NCBI GenBank assembly: GCA_029531795.1
Contig: JAPEIS010000005.1
Location: forward strand, 1,486,001 to 1,550,000
Direction of reading: 5' to 3'
DNA from: Sclerotinia nivalis
Lineage: Eukaryota; Ascomycota; Leotiomycetes; Helotiales; Sclerotiniaceae
DNA length: 64,000 nt
The number at the start of each line of letters is the position of its first letter. Position 1 is the first letter of the stretch. The position numbers and the translations under genes were made by a program. The notes under the pieces were generated by a model. That model worked only from the letters and a program-made list of their open reading frames with translations, was not told where the DNA came from and did no database searches. Below, one piece after another: positions 34,261 through 46,661 of the stretch.

Positions 34261-35516
34261 ATCTCAACTAGACCCCACGAAGTTTTTGATTTTGTATATC
34301 CACCAAGTCAATAATAGGCGACAAATCGGAAATCTACAAACTCCACATAATACACTTGCTCGCAGTGAATCATGAATCTTGTAGGGCTGTCGGATAATGT
34401 TGCAATACGAATTCGGTGTCTGGTCCAATTATCGTGCTGGGGGATGTGCGGCTGTGGATATATCAGAACAACATCATTTTATATTCACTGTTGCATGGCA
34501 TTTTTCAGCAGTAAATCTGTAGCGTACAGAACCTCGAGGACACCGGTCTCGACTCTACTACCCCACTACAAATATATGCGGACATGGACATCTTCAAAAT
34601 AACCTCCCATTTCATATTTCACCTCGTGCTAACTAACATAACACCAGTACATCGTGAGACTTCGAGTGAAAAGCATCCAGAGGTCAACAGAATACGATGG
34701 GCGAAGAACATCTGGGGTAGAAGATCTTCATGTCTTAGTCTTCGTATAAGGACGTAAGAGTGAAGGGCTGCAAAAAGATTAGGGGACATGATAGGGGATT
34801 TCCAGGGGACGGATGCCTAATAATCACGGTGCATTAAAGGGGCTGTAGCCTGTAGGATGGATGACTTGGGCCATCAACCAGATAGTGCTTACCCTCTAGC
34901 GTATGTCGATGACCCGACAATTCTTACTTGTCGAACAGGGATTTAGGGGCAATGTTTGTTTTGGAAGCTCAGATCACAATCTTACCAGATTAGAAAAAGC
35001 GTGAAGAAACAAGCTTGACAGCCAAAAAAAAATTAAAAAATCCCTATCCGCAACCTAATTTTTAGCTTGGAACGCGCGGCTGGTATGAGACTAGAGAGAT
35101 GTTTATTTTAAGCTGGAGAAATATTTTTGCAGTTCTTTTGGAGTTTGAAGATTTGGTCTGAGTTTTAGGTAGGTATGCAAGGCTACCAAATTTATTGGGA
35201 ATAATAGGTACTCGAGTAGTTTGTTTTAGCATCATCTAGGACCCATAAAAAATATAATCCGCATGATACCTTGTCCTTGTACAGCATGTGCGGGTCAAAA
35301 GTCAATTCCGGTCGCCTGCCTGCGCCTGTATGATGAGTATGGAAAGGGAAGCCAAACATTATTTCATATTAATTTTGCCTTCATACTTTCATGGCAATGG
35401 CCCTATTCATCTACCTATCTACCTATCTATATTTTCAACGTTGGCATACCGGTACTTGATAACTTCCGTGTTTCTCACTCTCTCCCGTGTTTGAGTTACT
35501 TCAACTGTCCTTAAAG
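34261..35516. other. Intergenic region upstream of a GT31-like gene
   Basis: 1.25 kb with no supported gene. It contains A-rich runs near 35024-35040 and CTACCTAT repeats near 35408-35430. Confidence 0.5.
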
Positions 35517-37007
35517 ATGTCAACGTCCCGCATTGGGAACCTTTTACCCCGGCATTTCAAAGGATACTTATGGATCAGTTTCCTTGTAGCAGTATTCATT
35601 GTTATGGGACTGAGTGAAAACGATGTTCTGTTTGTGGATAGATCACGGTTTGGGGCAGTTGGCGATCAAATATTACAGGACCATTCTATAAATCTAGATC
35701 TACCAACTGTAACTCCTTCGACGTATTCACCAATCAGCGTCGAAAACAGTGCTGTAAAGCCGGTAGTGGAGGAACCAAGCAGAATCTACAGTATCAAAGG
35801 TCTCGATCCAAAGGATGTCATCATTTTGGTCAAAACTGGTGCTACATCCATTTGGAGGAGAATGCCCATGCACATGTCAACCACGTTGGGTAACAAACAA
35901 CTCACTCCCAACGTCGTCTATTACTCTGATATTGCGGACAATATCAACGGAAATTCGGTCATTGACTCCCTCGCAAACGTCTCCGCAACTCTCAAAGCAT
36001 CACCTGATTTTGAACTCTACAAGAAAGCCAGTGAGGCTGCCAGCGACAATTTGTATCAAGAAAGCGCAAGTATGGAGGGTGATTCTTATTTACCTGGTGG
36101 CTGGAGATTAGACAAATACAAATTTTTGCCCATGTTTCAACATGCTGCCATCCACCACCCTGGCAAGAAATGGTATGTGTATATGGAGGACGATAACTAC
36201 TTCTTTTGGGAAACACTCTACGCATGGCTTGCAACTTTAGACCACACTTCTCCTCTTTTGGTTGGATCACCAGCCTTTAAAATGGGCGAAGATTTTGCCC
36301 ATGGCGGATCTGGATTCGCCGTTTCAGGGAAGGCTATGGCGACTTCATTTGGTGCAGACAAGACTTTGGCTGACAAGTACGAGTCCTATGCGCAAGAGCA
36401 TTGCTGTGGAGATCAAGTCCTTTCACATGCTATGAAAGATATGGGTGTAGAGCGTTTCAAGGCATTGGACGGAGGTGGATGGGCTGCTTTGCAATCCCTC
36501 CCGACATGGAGAATCGGCTTTGGTGACTGGAACTGGTGTTCACCAATTATGAACATCCATAAAGTTCATCAAGCTGATATCTCCCAGTTGTTCGTTTTCG
36601 AGAACCAGTTCATGCAGGAGACTAAAGGAAAGGGCCGAGTGCGCTATCGTGATGTTTTCAAATACTTCTTCGCACCAAGACTGGTTGCTGCGCGCTCGGA
36701 ATGGGATAATTACGCAGCAACCAAATCATTTTCTTCAACGGAAGACTCTTATACTCCTGAGTTCAAAGAGATGACCGCAGCGCAAAGGAACGCGAGACCA
36801 TGGGCATCGAAGGAAAATTGTAAAAAGGCTTGTGTAGACTGGGATCAATGTTTGACCTGGAAGTATCAGGATGATAATTGTCACCTTAGTCATTTGGCAG
36901 CAATGGGACAAAGGGTTAATGAAGGGGTTTATATGGAGAGTGGGTGGATGATAGATAGAATTGGAAAGGTTCTTGAAAAGAAGGAATGCGGTGCTTTGGA
37001 ATTTTAG
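35517..37007 (+). CDS. GT31-like type II membrane glycosyltransferase
   Basis: A single-exon 496-aa protein. A short basic cytosolic N-terminus precedes a signal anchor at residues 16-32 (GYLWISFLVAVFIVMGL), then a stem. The catalytic region starts at DVIILVKTGATSIWRRMPMH and includes KYKFLPMFQHAAIHHPGKKW, the DXD-type metal motif YMEDDNY, GGSGFAVSG, HCCGDQVL and DWNWCSP. This matches fungal Fringe-like/GT31 proteins, Golgi enzymes thought to add beta-linked sugars. The C-terminus has a Cys-rich apple/PAN-like segment (NCKKACVDWDQCLTW). The start ATG is at 35517; the frame extends upstream without a Met. Donor and acceptor sugars are unknown. Confidence 0.85.
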   Translation: MSTSRIGNLLPRHFKGYLWISFLVAVFIVMGLSENDVLFVDRSRFGAVGDQILQDHSINLDLPTVTPSTYSPISVENSAVKPVVEEPSRIYSIKGLDPKDVIILVKTGATSIWRRMPMHMSTTLGNKQLTPNVVYYSDIADNINGNSVIDSLANVSATLKASPDFELYKKASEAASDNLYQESASMEGDSYLPGGWRLDKYKFLPMFQHAAIHHPGKKWYVYMEDDNYFFWETLYAWLATLDHTSPLLVGSPAFKMGEDFAHGGSGFAVSGKAMATSFGADKTLADKYESYAQEHCCGDQVLSHAMKDMGVERFKALDGGGWAALQSLPTWRIGFGDWNWCSPIMNIHKVHQADISQLFVFENQFMQETKGKGRVRYRDVFKYFFAPRLVAARSEWDNYAATKSFSSTEDSYTPEFKEMTAAQRNARPWASKENCKKACVDWDQCLTWKYQDDNCHLSHLAAMGQRVNEGVYMESGWMIDRIGKVLEKKECGALEF

Positions 37008-37489
37008 ATATACAGGTTTCGGCGTTTTGGATTTCGGTGCATATATATAGGCAAAGGATATTCTAGATATAATAATGTGATTAAGTTAATTCATGATGTA
37101 CTGTTTTGCAACTTGAATGTGCAACTCTTTCTGCCGGTGCAGGTTTATTGATGACGGAGTATGAATATGCAAAAGATAACGAAGTAGGCCATCGCTCATT
37201 TGTGGAAATCAGGAAGCCACTCCATGATGGAGAATGTAGGAAAATTCAACTTGATCTCATGAATTCTTGTGTCGTAAATATTAAATGTTTCTTCTGATCA
37301 AAACCCGTTCCTTCCATAACTTTTCCTTCCATATCTAGTTGACCTAATTCATTCATCACACCTTCCTCTAATCGACAAAGTCTAAAGCTGTACCAGTACA
37401 TACACTGTATTTTTAATGTTCCTCACGCTGCATTAGCGACCAAACTCAACATTGTTTAATGTGTAGGCCAGTATTACGATTGCCGCCTC
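37008..37489. other. Tail-to-tail intergenic spacer
   Basis: Shared 3' flank of two convergent GT31-like paralogues. No gene is seen. Confidence 0.55.
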
Positions 37490-39168
37490 TCAAGGCGGTA
37501 CAGCAATTTCACATTTATCTTTCATCAATGAATCATTAATTCTATCCATCATCCACCCACTATTAATCACTCGTTTATCCCACGAAGCCTGACCCTCCAT
37601 CTGTCTTCCTAAAATCACCACTATGTCTAAACTACAGCTCTTCTGTTTTTCATTATCAATCTCGTGTCTCCAAATACGACAGGAAGATAATGCGACGCAT
37701 GCTGCGAGACATGCTTCAGGTGAAGTATAGGCCTGCTTCAAAGCGCTTGTATCCTGTACGACGGGAGATGGTGGACCCCAAGGCGGATTGGTGATTGTGG
37801 TGATGTCCTTTGTGAGTTTATGGCGAGATGCAAAATTGTCCCAATTATCGCGACGGTCCTTGAGATATGGAGATATTATTGCAAGGAAAATATCGCGGAA
37901 GGTGATTGGTCGCTGCTATTTTTTGTTAGCATTTGCATTGCTGGCTTACTTCGCATAGTACCAACAAGACAACTTACCGAACCCAGGTTACTTTGATTAT
38001 GTTTACGTTCCAACATGGCCAACTGAATCAAGTCTCTTTGGTGTAAGTGATGAAATGTGAAAATTGGTTTACACCATGAAAAATCTTGGAACCATGTTTT
38101 CCAGGGTGGTTCCGTTCCGAACGACACTGGATCATAGTGTTCTCCTCGGTCTATGATCACATTATGATCGCGCAAGACCTTTCCCAGAATCATGTCACCG
38201 CAACAAGAGTTTGATGTGAAATTGGCATACTCTTGCAAAGTGGGGCATTTAGGTCCGCCAAAAACGGATTTCATTAAGGATCTAGAGAATACAATTCCTG
38301 CACCTCCTTGCGCAAATGTCGCATTACCTTCTCCTGCCGTGGCGCCATAATATGATGGTTCGTTGTCAGCTGAAAGTGTCGCTAACCATTGGAGAAGATT
38401 TGTCCAGAAGACGAAAGTGTCATCTTCAATATACACGGTCCATTTGAAGCCCGGAAAATTCTTCTGGGCGTGTTCCAACATAGGAAGAAACTTGTATCTG
38501 TCGAGGGACCAACCTGGCTTACCTCCAGAAGGAAGCTCAGCCTGCTCAGGTTCGTCGCCCGGAAGCTGAGCTTGTTCTCTGTATGCATGAATGTTGGTTT
38601 GCAGATTTTGGTATATGCCGTACGCAGTTGTGTCATAAATACGCAGAGTATCGCTCACGTTGCTCAAAATATCCACTGTCTGGATTTCATGGGAAAGGTT
38701 CTCTTGGAAATCTGAATATATCACACTGTTTGGCAGATTCGATAATGTTGTTAACAACTGCATAGGCATTCGACGCCATACTGTGCTTGCACCAGTCTTG
38801 ACAATCAACAAAATGTCAGTTGACGAGACTGATAGTTCTGAACTAGGCGCAGTAGAGACATGTTCTTCCACCTTGAGAGTAGCACTGGGCTCAATGTGGG
38901 GTGATGTTGACGAATACACCGCTTTCTCCACAGACTTCGTAGGCTTCCGAAGTACACCGTCTGACAACCATTCAGGTTCAACTATAACATCCGCATTTGG
39001 TGGTATGACGACCTTGGCCTCGTGTAGCTTCGGATGTACTTCAAGCCTCAAATAGCAATAATAAACCGTCACAAAAGTCAATACGACAAAGATTAATGCG
39101 AGACCTCGTGGAACTCTGAGAAACAGCATTTTTCTCTCGCCGTAACATCTATCATGGTTGTTTCTCAT
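37490..39168 (-). CDS. GT31-like type II membrane glycosyltransferase, paralogue
   Basis: Exons are 39168-37978 and 37915-37490, giving 538 aa; a second in-frame Met at 39129 is also possible. The 62-nt intron (GTAAGT, GCTAACA branch) joins NLGS to QRPITF. The signal anchor (LALIFVVLTFVTVYYCYL) is near residues 23-40. The catalytic core parallels the neighbour at 35517: ILLIVKTGASTVWRRMPM, DRYKFLPMLEHAQKNFPG, YIEDDTFVFW, CCGDMIL and FSWCKP. The C-terminal Cys-rich PAN-like segment (EACLAACVALSSCRIW) is also shared. The two genes face each other and probably arose by an old inverted duplication. Confidence 0.85.
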
Positions 39169-40238
39169 AAAAAATTAAATACGTTGAGGATATGTGTAGA
39201 TCTATCTGGTGGGGTTCGACGATCCTCTATGCATTCGTGCTTCTTTCCAAAAATTGTAATACGAGCCAAGATTTTCGGAAAATTCAGAGACGAGGCCCTG
39301 GTCTGTTTATACCCACCGGACTATGTCAAACAGAAAGGGGGAATCAGCAATAGAGTGGGTGTTATCTCGAACCCTATTCTAGAAATCCCAAAAGACTGGT
39401 GCCTTGGCCCATAGCCCCCTTTCGCCCCACTTCTCACCTAAGCAAAGTCAGACCACAGCAAATTCTTCTGGAATGGCCCATCGAGCAACACAAGGTGCAT
39501 ATATGATCAGAAAGATTTCTCAAGTGGATGAATGTTCTTTCCACCGTTGCTCCGCCCCCCTGGAAAGTCCAGGGATTGAAATAGGCTTAGTATGTTCTTT
39601 TATTGGGCGGGCTTATATAGTATACAAGCCTTCATAATGCTTTAGTATAGTAAGGTTATGGGGTGTGTATTTTTATAAACAAGGTTTTTTTAAGGATCAT
39701 ATGAATTCTACATTGTGTGACCCGCTCTTAGCTCACTAACCTTCATGCATGATTGTTTCAATGAAGTTCCTCATTGGACACGAGTAGCTTCGTTAGAATC
39801 ATATGCAAGGCTACCAAATGTTTGCGGTCAAGAATGATTGGAAAAGTTCTCGAAGAACGAATGACAGCGGTGGCTGGTGGAGATTGCCAATCCATCAGCA
39901 CAGTGCACACTAAGGCTTGTTGCCTTCCTGCCTAAAACCATTGCCTATTTCTCTATCGTCTCTAACGGTAAGAACCTTTTTTGTGTAGTCATCCCAATTG
40001 TTAAACTCCAAAGTCCCACGACTTAGCTGATTAGACCAGCAGGGAGGGACAAGGACAATCCGTCCTATACAATATGCCTAAAGTAGCTTTAAAGACTTAG
40101 CTGCATGAAGGGGATGTTGTTAGGAAAAGGTCTGATTGACACTTCCTCTACTGTTGAAATTCCTTTGTACATTCTTTTGCTCATTTTTCCGTAATTTGTT
40201 TGAGCTACATGACTGTTTTCTAGAACAGAAAGGGAATC
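39169..40238. other. Intergenic region between GT31-like and GT2 genes
   Basis: Divergent 5' flanks. No gene is supported; short plus frames around 39154-39637 overlap the promoter without motifs. The string ATGCAAGGCTACCAAAT recurs at 35175-35191 and 39803-39819, that is, upstream of both GT31-like genes. Confidence 0.55.
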
Positions 40239-42173
40239 ATGCCTGTAGTGCCTGTGTTACCCTCCATTCATAGGCAGGTCTTCAACGGCATCCTTTGCGT
40301 GGTCACTTTCTTTATTATCTTCCGCTATTTCAGAAGATTGGTCACATTTGCCCCAATCACTATTGAAAGTCTATGGCAAATATCTCTAGCGGAGATAAAC
40401 CGCAGGAAAAATATAGCAAGAGTCAAACAATTAGAACAAAAGCTCTCGTTACAGGATGCTGAGAAGGGAGTTCGGACCAAAGACGATGTGGCTGCGAGAT
40501 GTATTGCCTCTGTAGTAGGATATCGTGAGGAGGCAAATTTGTGGAGGAGATGTTTGCAAAGTTATCATAATAGTCCTGGCTTGGAAATTATGCTTATTGG
40601 TATTGATGGTGATCATGATGGGGATATGGAGATGGTTTCTGTGGCTCAACAAGTGCGTATCGCCCCGCCCCTCCCTTAATCTTCCCACGGAAATCCCTAG
40701 GTAGAAAATCAAAACTAACAACTATTTCCTTCAAGGTATTCCCGGATCTCATAAAAATCCATGTCGAAGAGCCATATGGTCCTCTCGCTGTCCGCATCGC
40801 ACAAAATTTTATCACCCGTGAACTTTACGACGAAAAGGCCTCATCCTCAAAATGGACATCAGCATCCGCATTCGCATCCTTTGATTCCGCAGATGTCCCC
40901 CCGGCTCTCTTATCCGAAGCATACGCATATGCTTTCCGCATCGTACTTGAAAAAGCGGTTACGACCCTTCGCGAACACAATGCTCTATCACCCTCTCGCG
41001 ATTCCAAATCTAAAGCTCTCCACCCAATATGTCTCTACCAACCCCACAAATGCAAAAAGGATATCATGTTCACCAATATGGTTTTTTCGTTGGCGTTGGG
41101 ACAGGCGAACAATATTGAATATCTCTGGACTAGCGATTCAGATACCATTGTTTATCCGGATACTTTGTACCAGACGGTGGGATGTATGTCTGCGGACCCG
41201 TTGATTGGAGGGAGTTGTTCGGCTTTGAGTATTCATAATGATAAGGAGAGTGCGATCGCTGCTTTGGGAAGTGCGGCTTATTGGTCTGAGTGAGTATTTC
41301 ATTCATTAAATTTTCCTAAAGGCGTGGATTCTAACAGTGTGGATTTATAGATTAGCTATTACACGTGGACAAACCGGCGCCGTAGATGCCGTAGACTGTC
41401 AACCCGGGCCTTGCGCGGCTTTCCGTTTCATAGCACTCGAGTCCATTCTCCTACCATGGTACACACAAACCTCCATCGGCGTCAAAACCGTTGTCAACGA
41501 AGATCGTCATCTAACCACCAACCTCCTCCTCCAAAACTGGAAAGTAACCTTCAACACCTCCGCGCTCGCCTCCACCGATACTCCCACTACTCTCCTGCGC
41601 TGGCTCCTCCAACAGATGCGCTGGGCCCGCGCTACCCACATTGAATGTTTCCAGTATCCGCAAATCTACACTATTCACGGTGTTATTCTTTTTGTGACTG
41701 CCATGCGACGTTTTTACGGACCATTAATTATCGGTGTCTTTACTATTCGTTACGTATTCACAGGGTATACAGTCCATGCACTTCAATTCTGGGATTTCCT
41801 CCTCCGTGTAGCATTATGCACAAGTTACAATTTCTGGCGCAACAAATCGCACGTGGCTAGTATTAAATATCTGGTCTTATCCCAACTCTTCTATCAATTA
41901 CCCTTACCAGGTATCATGTTCTGGTCGGTCCTCACTGTTCTTGAAGGCGGCTGGGGAACTAGTATGAGAAATGCGAATGAGCAGAAGAAATCGAGATTTG
42001 CAGGGTGGGATAATCTGTGGAGTACGACGGCAGTGGTGATTTGGATGGGTTTTGTGGGAGCGGCGGCTGCGAGATGGGTTACGTCGTATGTGGCGCCGGC
42101 TTTTTTGGTAGAAGCGATGATTTTTGCGGGCGCGACGTCGGTGGGGTCTTTGTATTGGACTTTACTCGGGTAG
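40239..42173 (+). CDS. Family 2 membrane glycosyltransferase (FgGT2/CPS1-like)
   Basis: A processive-type GT2 enzyme. Exons are 40239-40652, 40736-41289 and 41351-42173, giving 596 aa. Junctions keep the frame: AQQ to VFPDL, and WSE to LAITRG. An N-terminal membrane helix is followed by the catalytic domain. GT2 motifs are ASVVGYREEANLWRRCL, the metal site SDSDT, QPGPCAAFR, NEDRHLT and the QQMRWAR (QxxRW) motif. Four or more C-terminal membrane helices follow. Relatives include the GT2 needed for hyphal growth on solid surfaces in Zymoseptoria and Fusarium, and Cryptococcus Cps1. The product is probably an extracellular polysaccharide of unknown structure. Confidence 0.88.
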
Positions 42174-42765
42174 ACTCTTTTGCGATGAGAGATCTTGGCA
42201 TGAATTGGGAACGGGAATAGAATAAATGTCTCGGAAACTTGGGTTGGATTGGGATTAGCTTAATTTAATGTTATGAGATACCTTTAGATTCGGGGGTAGA
42301 GCTTTTAGGAGTGTCGAAGAGGACCTCGGGAGTGCTTATTTGAACTATTCTTCATGACTTAATATCAAGAGAATCGAGGGAATCAAAGAAGACAAGAATA
42401 CAGGAACTTGAGAAGTAAAACGCTAGAGGAGGCAGTGTCCTAACATGTGATATAATTCTAGCGATAGAGCTTGTTAATAATGCATGCAATGAATTATAAA
42501 AAACACAACAGTGAATTTTTTAGTGAATTTTTTTTGGATTTTTTAATAAAAACTGCTTGGGAAAATCAAATCAATGATCTTTCTACGTTCTGATCATATC
42601 ATAAAATGATAGAATTTTGAGTTAACCCTCTGCGCAACACTTGATAGAATAAGACCAAAAAATACACAAGCGCATCACCCCGGTTCTTCTCTCATACGTC
42701 CCGGTTTACTGTATCAATACCTCCTCTTCCACATATATCCCACACAACTGCAATTCCATAACCTC
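42174..42765. other. Convergent intergenic spacer
   Basis: 3' flanks of the GT2 and kinase genes. A T-rich tract with a repeated GTGAATTTTTT-type unit lies near 42511-42547. No gene is seen. Confidence 0.5.
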
Positions 42766-44720
42766 CTACTCCTCTCCAGCCCCGTAGACTCTACGTTTAC
42801 GAAGGTTAACCTTTCTCCTCTTTTTCCCAGACAGCAACCAACCACCATTATCCTTTCTCTCTTTATTAATCTTGTCGATTTCCTCAGCCGCCATCACGCT
42901 TCTCCTTCCACGATCTAAATTTGCATGTTCTTCCACATCCATATATTTATCGAGCTCGAGCTTCCTCTTATCGATCTTCGCCTGTGCTAACACCTTTTCA
43001 TCCGCAAGAGCTTTCCATAATTTATCTCTATCTTCTTCTCTTCTCTTGACCGGAAGTCCTCCCCCATATTCAAAGAGGAATCCTTCTTTCTCCGCTTGAT
43101 TCATCCTCCACTCTAAATTCACCAGTTCCAAGGTCTTGAATTGTCGGGCAATATTCATATCTAAAAAGTCTGGTAGCTTCCGATACATCAATTTCTTCCT
43201 CTCCTCATTCATTACTTGGACTTTCCTGAGTACTTCCACCGCAGTTGGTCTCTGATGTCTATCGAGAGTCATGACCCATCTGATATGGTTTTGTAACTCC
43301 GCAGTCAAATGATCATCAATAGGCTCGAATCTATTAGGACTATTTCTCGCCTCCGTTAACATTGCTCTTTCTTTCGGTCCCAAATCGCCCCATAAGAGTT
43401 TTTTTCCTTTCTTCGATCGTAACACGCATCCGACGTTTGGATACTCTCCCCTCTTCGCCATGTAATATATCTGGGCACCCACGGACCAAACATCAAATTT
43501 GGCACTCAGCTTTTTGTCGGGTGGTTCACAGGAAGAGTTTCCGTAGTAAAAGGAGCGCGTGCCCCCTTTGGGTAGATGTATGGCTTCGCCAAAATCTGCT
43601 AATTTAAGTGTAGGATATGTATCCGGGGGGGAAGTCGCAGGAGGCGATTGGATGAAGATGTTGTCTGCTTTTATATCACGAAGAATAGTTGACTTATCGC
43701 CCCTGAATTCCGGTCTATCTCTGTAATCTGGATGCTCGCCGTGTAGAAATGCGAGGCCATCAAACAATTGTTCACAAGCGTGCCACTGTGATTTGTGATT
43801 AGCCATCTCCGCGCAACTTGAAGAAGAGAAGATGGCTTTAAACTCACCATAAATCCTTCAGGAATGAATTCATTATATGCCATAAGCACACAGACCATAT
43901 CATTAAGAGTTCCAAGATCGCAAAGCTCCATAATGGTCATGATATAATGGCTTCCCAGGATGTCAAACTCTGCCCAACCCTCCAAGTTACACACATTGAG
44001 ATGTCCCGTTTTAATATACTCTAAAGATGTCTTTATTTCCCTTGCACGTTTAGCGTATAAACTCCTCTTTCTCATTTCTTCCTCTTCCTTAATAGAAGCC
44101 TCACTGGTCCGTGTAAGAGCAGGACTGTGATCCGAACCCATGTTACTTTCCCAACGATAATCTGAGTTGTCCAATCGAAGGTTCGAGACTTTGATAGCAT
44201 ATTGAATACCAGGCTTTCCATCAACTCTGGTGTCTTTATTCTCGGCGCGGAACACTACTCCAAATGACCCATTGGCAATACACGCGTCAATCTCTATATT
44301 ATCGGCTGTTAAATTGTGTTTAATGGAACACCATTTGTTTTGACGGATTATTCTCGCACGGAATGCGCCTACAAATGATAAAAAATGGTTAGCATCAATT
44401 GTCTTTCCTTGAAAATCGACTGGATCAAAATCACATCCTCAGATTGACATCAGAGTATTTTGAAGAAATTTACACCCACGTATCATCCGAACTGCAATAA
44501 TGTCCGGGGTGTGTATTAGATGTTCTGTGATATTGGAACCCGCCAGGACGGTCTTCTCCCTTCTCGTCTTCGTCTTCGCTCTCCCCTCTTCCTCCTCCCC
44601 TGACTCATCTCCCTCATCTGAATCATCTTCATCCTTTCCCTTATCTCCACCCTTCCCACCCTTACCCCCTTCCTGCTGTCTTCGCTTTATCGCACCACCA
44701 GGATCCTTTTCGGCAGCCAT
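42766..44720 (-). CDS. Serine/threonine protein kinase, lineage-specific
   Basis: Exons are 44720-44480, 44368-43848 and 43785-42766, giving 593 aa. Introns of 111 nt (GTGGGT, GCTAACC branch) and 62 nt (GTGAGT) keep frame. The N-terminus is acidic and Lys-rich (GGKGGKGGDKGKDEDDSDEG). The kinase domain has the glycine loop NGSFGVVF, ATP lysine YAIKV, catalytic loop ILRDIKADN, LADFG and DVWSVG. The usual HRD histidine is replaced by Leu. An insert separates the early beta strands. After the domain comes a long basic coiled coil ending KKRRKVNLRKRRV, likely a nuclear signal. Substrate and pathway are unknown; this looks like an expanded fungal kinase group. Confidence 0.85.
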
Positions 44721-46661
44721 ATTTTGATGTTTAAAAGAAGTACTCTTTTGGCGACTCTATCAATTGAAATGTTCATGGTGCTACAAGGTGTGCATTAAAA
44801 GAGCAATGCTAGGAACAAAGCCATCCTTTCAAGGAATCTGTTTCCGGCATTTGTGTTGAAGAATCAATAGAGAAAGAAAGCAAAGCAGAGCGATTGATTA
44901 TAGAGATAGGACAAAGGAATATTTATTTGATTCTCGGGTAGCTATAGGCGTAGTCAGGGGCTTTCAGCACATATGAAGAGGAATGTGTTATCAGAATTCG
45001 TAAATATCCATACAACAACAATTGAATTTAATTAAGAATTTAATTTTATTTTCTGGTGGTTGTGATGTGGAAAAGAGAAGAAAAGAGGCAAAAGTGTTGT
45101 CCACATTAGGGGATGTAAGCTAATATCAGATATGATTGGGAAATGAAGGAGCGAAACTGCCATCAAGGAAGCTGAGAGGGTGAGGTGCTTGAGCAAAGAA
45201 TAATAAGAATTTTGCTGAAAGTGAAATCGATTGATCCAGCTACTGCATGCCATGCAGGCTAGCATAATCAAACAAACTTCACTAACTTATCTCCAAAATC
45301 CCAAATAAACCACCATATCCCCTTCTCGATCTCGATCCTCTCTTTACTTTGATCTTCCAATGCATGTACTAAGGCTTAATACATGTCATTCGCTTCTCCT
45401 ACAGTGTTAGCAGCTAGCTTAGGTATTCAGTGAACGTAGAGACACCTCCTAATTTGTCTTCTTTCACCGATCAATCAACCAATCTACTCCCAACAAGAGC
45501 GCCCTCCACCGACACGTCCAATTGTGACGAGAGGAGAAACGCTAATTTGGAATTTTTTATATGGAATTCCATCCAGAACTTCATCGAAGACATTTCCCTT
45601 GAAGTAAAGAGATGAGACACTAACATCTTTTATCTCGGATATAGCTTGTAACGTAAGCCATGATATCTACCAGTGCTCCTGAATTTTCCATTAATCTTAT
45701 ATCATCGATTGTAGCTTTTGTAGTCATTATGGCCACTTCATGTTATCATATCGTTAACCGGACTCTTTTAGTCTCACAGACTTAGGGTTGATCATACTAC
45801 CAAGGCAGTAAGAACACCTTCTCCAAATTTCAGAAGATCTGAGAAAAGCGAACGGAATTCATTATATACTCATTGTTTAGTTCACTATGGCAACGATGGA
45901 ACTCACTTTTTGTTATCGACGCAATCTTTTGAGTTTCATATATCCAAGGGCCTTTGCGGGTTCGTGCAGAAAGCAACTGAAGATATATATGCAAACACGC
46001 ACCACAACAGCAAACTTCGACTCTATTGCGCTGCATCAATTGTTTTCGAACTGAGTGCCAGAGAAGGCCATGAGAAATGGGCAGAAGATCAACTCCCAGT
46101 ATCGGAATCATCTCCTGACCTTATGCAAGATGTGTTCAGAGTTTTTGTCATGCATGGAAAAGCTGCCTCCACACGCACAAAGACCGCCAGGAATATACAG
46201 GAAGTATTTGGTCCATGTGGCTTTCATGTCCATGGTTCCGATGGAATCTGTTACACCAAAGTCAATGCGATGAAAAAAGGAGGTAAGGGTTTGGAGTAAA
46301 AGAAATAACTTCATCGTTAAGGCACGCCACCCGTGTCAAAGATTCTAGCATAGTAGAAAATATATCATTCTACCTGCTTTTAAATTTCGGTTCCTTAAGC
46401 ATCCTGTTCCGCAAAGCAAATAAAGGTCTACAGCGTGTGATGGCAGACGACAAAGCGAGACGCAGTATGTCAATAGGGCCAAGCTATGGGCTTACCTTGA
46501 CATTAGAATAATTTGCAATAATCACTCTCCCGTTCTATTTTGTCTTTTCAACCATTTTATTCAGGCCATTCATAAATTACCTAGTACGAGGGAGCAATAC
46601 CTTTCTGTTTTGTTTTCCGATTGATACATGTGCCCCTAGAACACTCATCTCTCCTGTCCCT
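44721..46661. other. Gene-poor intergenic region
   Basis: 1.9 kb without a gene I can support. A plus frame at 45910-46299 (129 codons) has a plausible composition but no motif, and minus frames overlap it. The stretch could hold decayed coding sequence. Confidence 0.4.

Noticed and set aside
45910..46299. 129-codon plus frame
   Set aside because: Competing frames on the other strand are equally protein-like and no family is recognised; left as unresolved intergenic.
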